Source: Campylobacterales bacterium
Lineage (GTDB): Bacteria > Campylobacterota > Campylobacteria > Campylobacterales > JAADDG01
NCBI GenBank assembly: GCA_027009865.1
Contig: JALVCR010000011.1
Span: 1 to 5,970 of the forward strand
DNA: 5,970 bases
Direction: 5' to 3'
Part shown: piece by piece, positions 5,340-5,970 of the stretch
How the letters are laid out: each line of letters begins with the position of its first letter
Position numbering within the stretch: the first letter of the stretch is position 1
Notes under the pieces: model-generated
What the model saw: the letters and a program-made list of their open reading frames with translations, nothing else
Databases searched by the model: none
What the model was told of the DNA's origin: nothing
Position numbers and translations under genes: made by a program

Positions 5340-5970
5340 ATGAGAAAACTTATTCTAAGCGGATTTTTAGCCATATCTGCCATAGCAGCATCACATCACG
5401 CACATTGGAGTTATAAAGGAGAGAGCGGTCCTTTACATTGGGGAGAATTAGATAAAAAATTCTTCATGTGTGAAAAAGGAGTAAATCAATCTCCGGTAAA
5501 TTTAAACAGATTTGTAGAGGCCAATTTACAAAAGCCAAAAATCAAATATAGCGGACATGCCGAAAGTGTAGTAAACAACGGACATACGATAAAAGTGAAG
5601 GTTCAAGGTATAGACTGGATAGAGATAGACGGGAAAAAATTTAATCTATTGCAATTTCATTTCCATACTCCAAGTGAAAATAAAATAGAAGGCAAATCGT
5701 TCCCGATGGAAGCTCATTTTGTGCACCAAAGCAAAGACGGAGAGTATTTAGTAATTGCTTTGATGTTTAAAGAGGGAGACAAAAATAAAGCCCTGCAAAA
5801 AGTTTTAAACGATTTAGATCCAAAAGTAGGACATGAAAAACAGCTAAAAGAGATGTTTAATCCGGGAGAGTTTTTCCCAAAAAAACTCGATTACTTTAGA
5901 TATGACGGCTCTCTTACAACTCCTCCTTGCACTGAGGGAGTTAGATGGATAGTTTTAAAAAACAGTGTAG
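5340..5970 (+). CDS. cah: Periplasmic alpha-carbonic anhydrase, 3'-truncated by the window edge
   Basis: This zinc enzyme interconverts CO2 and bicarbonate. I translated 210 codons by hand with no stop; typical bacterial alpha-type enzymes are about 240-250 residues, so some 30-40 residues lie beyond the edge. Residues 1 to about 17 (MRK plus a hydrophobic stretch ending AIAAS) form a Sec signal peptide, so the enzyme is exported. Zn ligands are H106 and H108 (QFHFHTPSE) and H126 (MEAHFVH). E124 fits the supporting Glu, T193 in LTTPPC the gatekeeper Thr, and H82 in NNGHT the proton shuttle. C44 and C197 fit the single disulfide of bacterial enzymes. The N-terminal HWSYKGE...GPLHWGEL and NQSPVNL blocks are classical. 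All catalytic residues within view are present. It follows hypA by 50 bases, probably with its own promoter. In H. pylori the periplasmic alpha-type enzyme supports pH homeostasis; carbon supply is another plausible role here. Confidence 0.96.
   Translation, partial: MRKLILSGFLAISAIAASHHAHWSYKGESGPLHWGELDKKFFMCEKGVNQSPVNLNRFVEANLQKPKIKYSGHAESVVNNGHTIKVKVQGIDWIEIDGKKFNLLQFHFHTPSENKIEGKSFPMEAHFVHQSKDGEYLVIALMFKEGDKNKALQKVLNDLDPKVGHEKQLKEMFNPGEFFPKKLDYFRYDGSLTTPPCTEGVRWIVLKNSV

Overview
The window is a compact, AT-rich piece of bacterial chromosome with all genes on the + strand. The mix of genes suggests a Campylobacterota (Epsilonproteobacteria) chemolithotroph, probably a hydrogen-oxidising, CO2-fixing type. 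The reasons are low GC with heavy AGA and ATA codon use, TATAAT -10 boxes behind T-rich tracts with no clear -35, a HypX/HypA hydrogenase-maturation pair, and a secreted alpha-carbonic anhydrase. This placement is an inference from gene content and base composition; I could not run a search.

Layout. (1) Bases 1-1819 hold a tightly packed, translationally coupled trio: a leucine-rich-repeat-variant (LRV) protein whose frame is open at the left edge, an unrecognised 119-residue helical protein (4-base ATGA overlap), and an Mrp/ApbC/NBP35-type P-loop ATPase (8-base overlap). The Mrp keeps all its nucleotide-binding motifs but lacks the CXXC that normally carries the Fe-S cluster. (2) Bases 1820-1900 hold an AT-only hairpin with a T-rich tail (possible weak terminator), then a TATAAT box and a strong AAGGAG. 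(3) Bases 1901-5289 look like one operon: a ferritin-like diiron protein with the ligand spacing of acyl-ACP desaturases, a DedA-family membrane protein (zero-base gap), HypX (4-base gap) and HypA (8-base overlap). (4) Bases 5290-5339 hold two TATAAT boxes and an AAAGGA. They lead into (5) an alpha-carbonic anhydrase with a signal peptide, cut by the right edge after 210 codons.

How the parts may work together. HypX makes the CO ligand of [NiFe]-hydrogenase from formyl-tetrahydrofolate, a route linked to hydrogenase synthesis in the presence of O2. HypA delivers nickel to the same enzyme. The diiron protein at the head of the operon would also need O2 if it is a true desaturase, so the operon may serve life at oxic-anoxic boundaries (inference). 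The carbonic anhydrase would interconvert CO2 and bicarbonate in the periplasm. No gene-free stretch exceeds 81 bases. I saw no tRNA, rRNA, insertion sequence, CRISPR array or attachment site.
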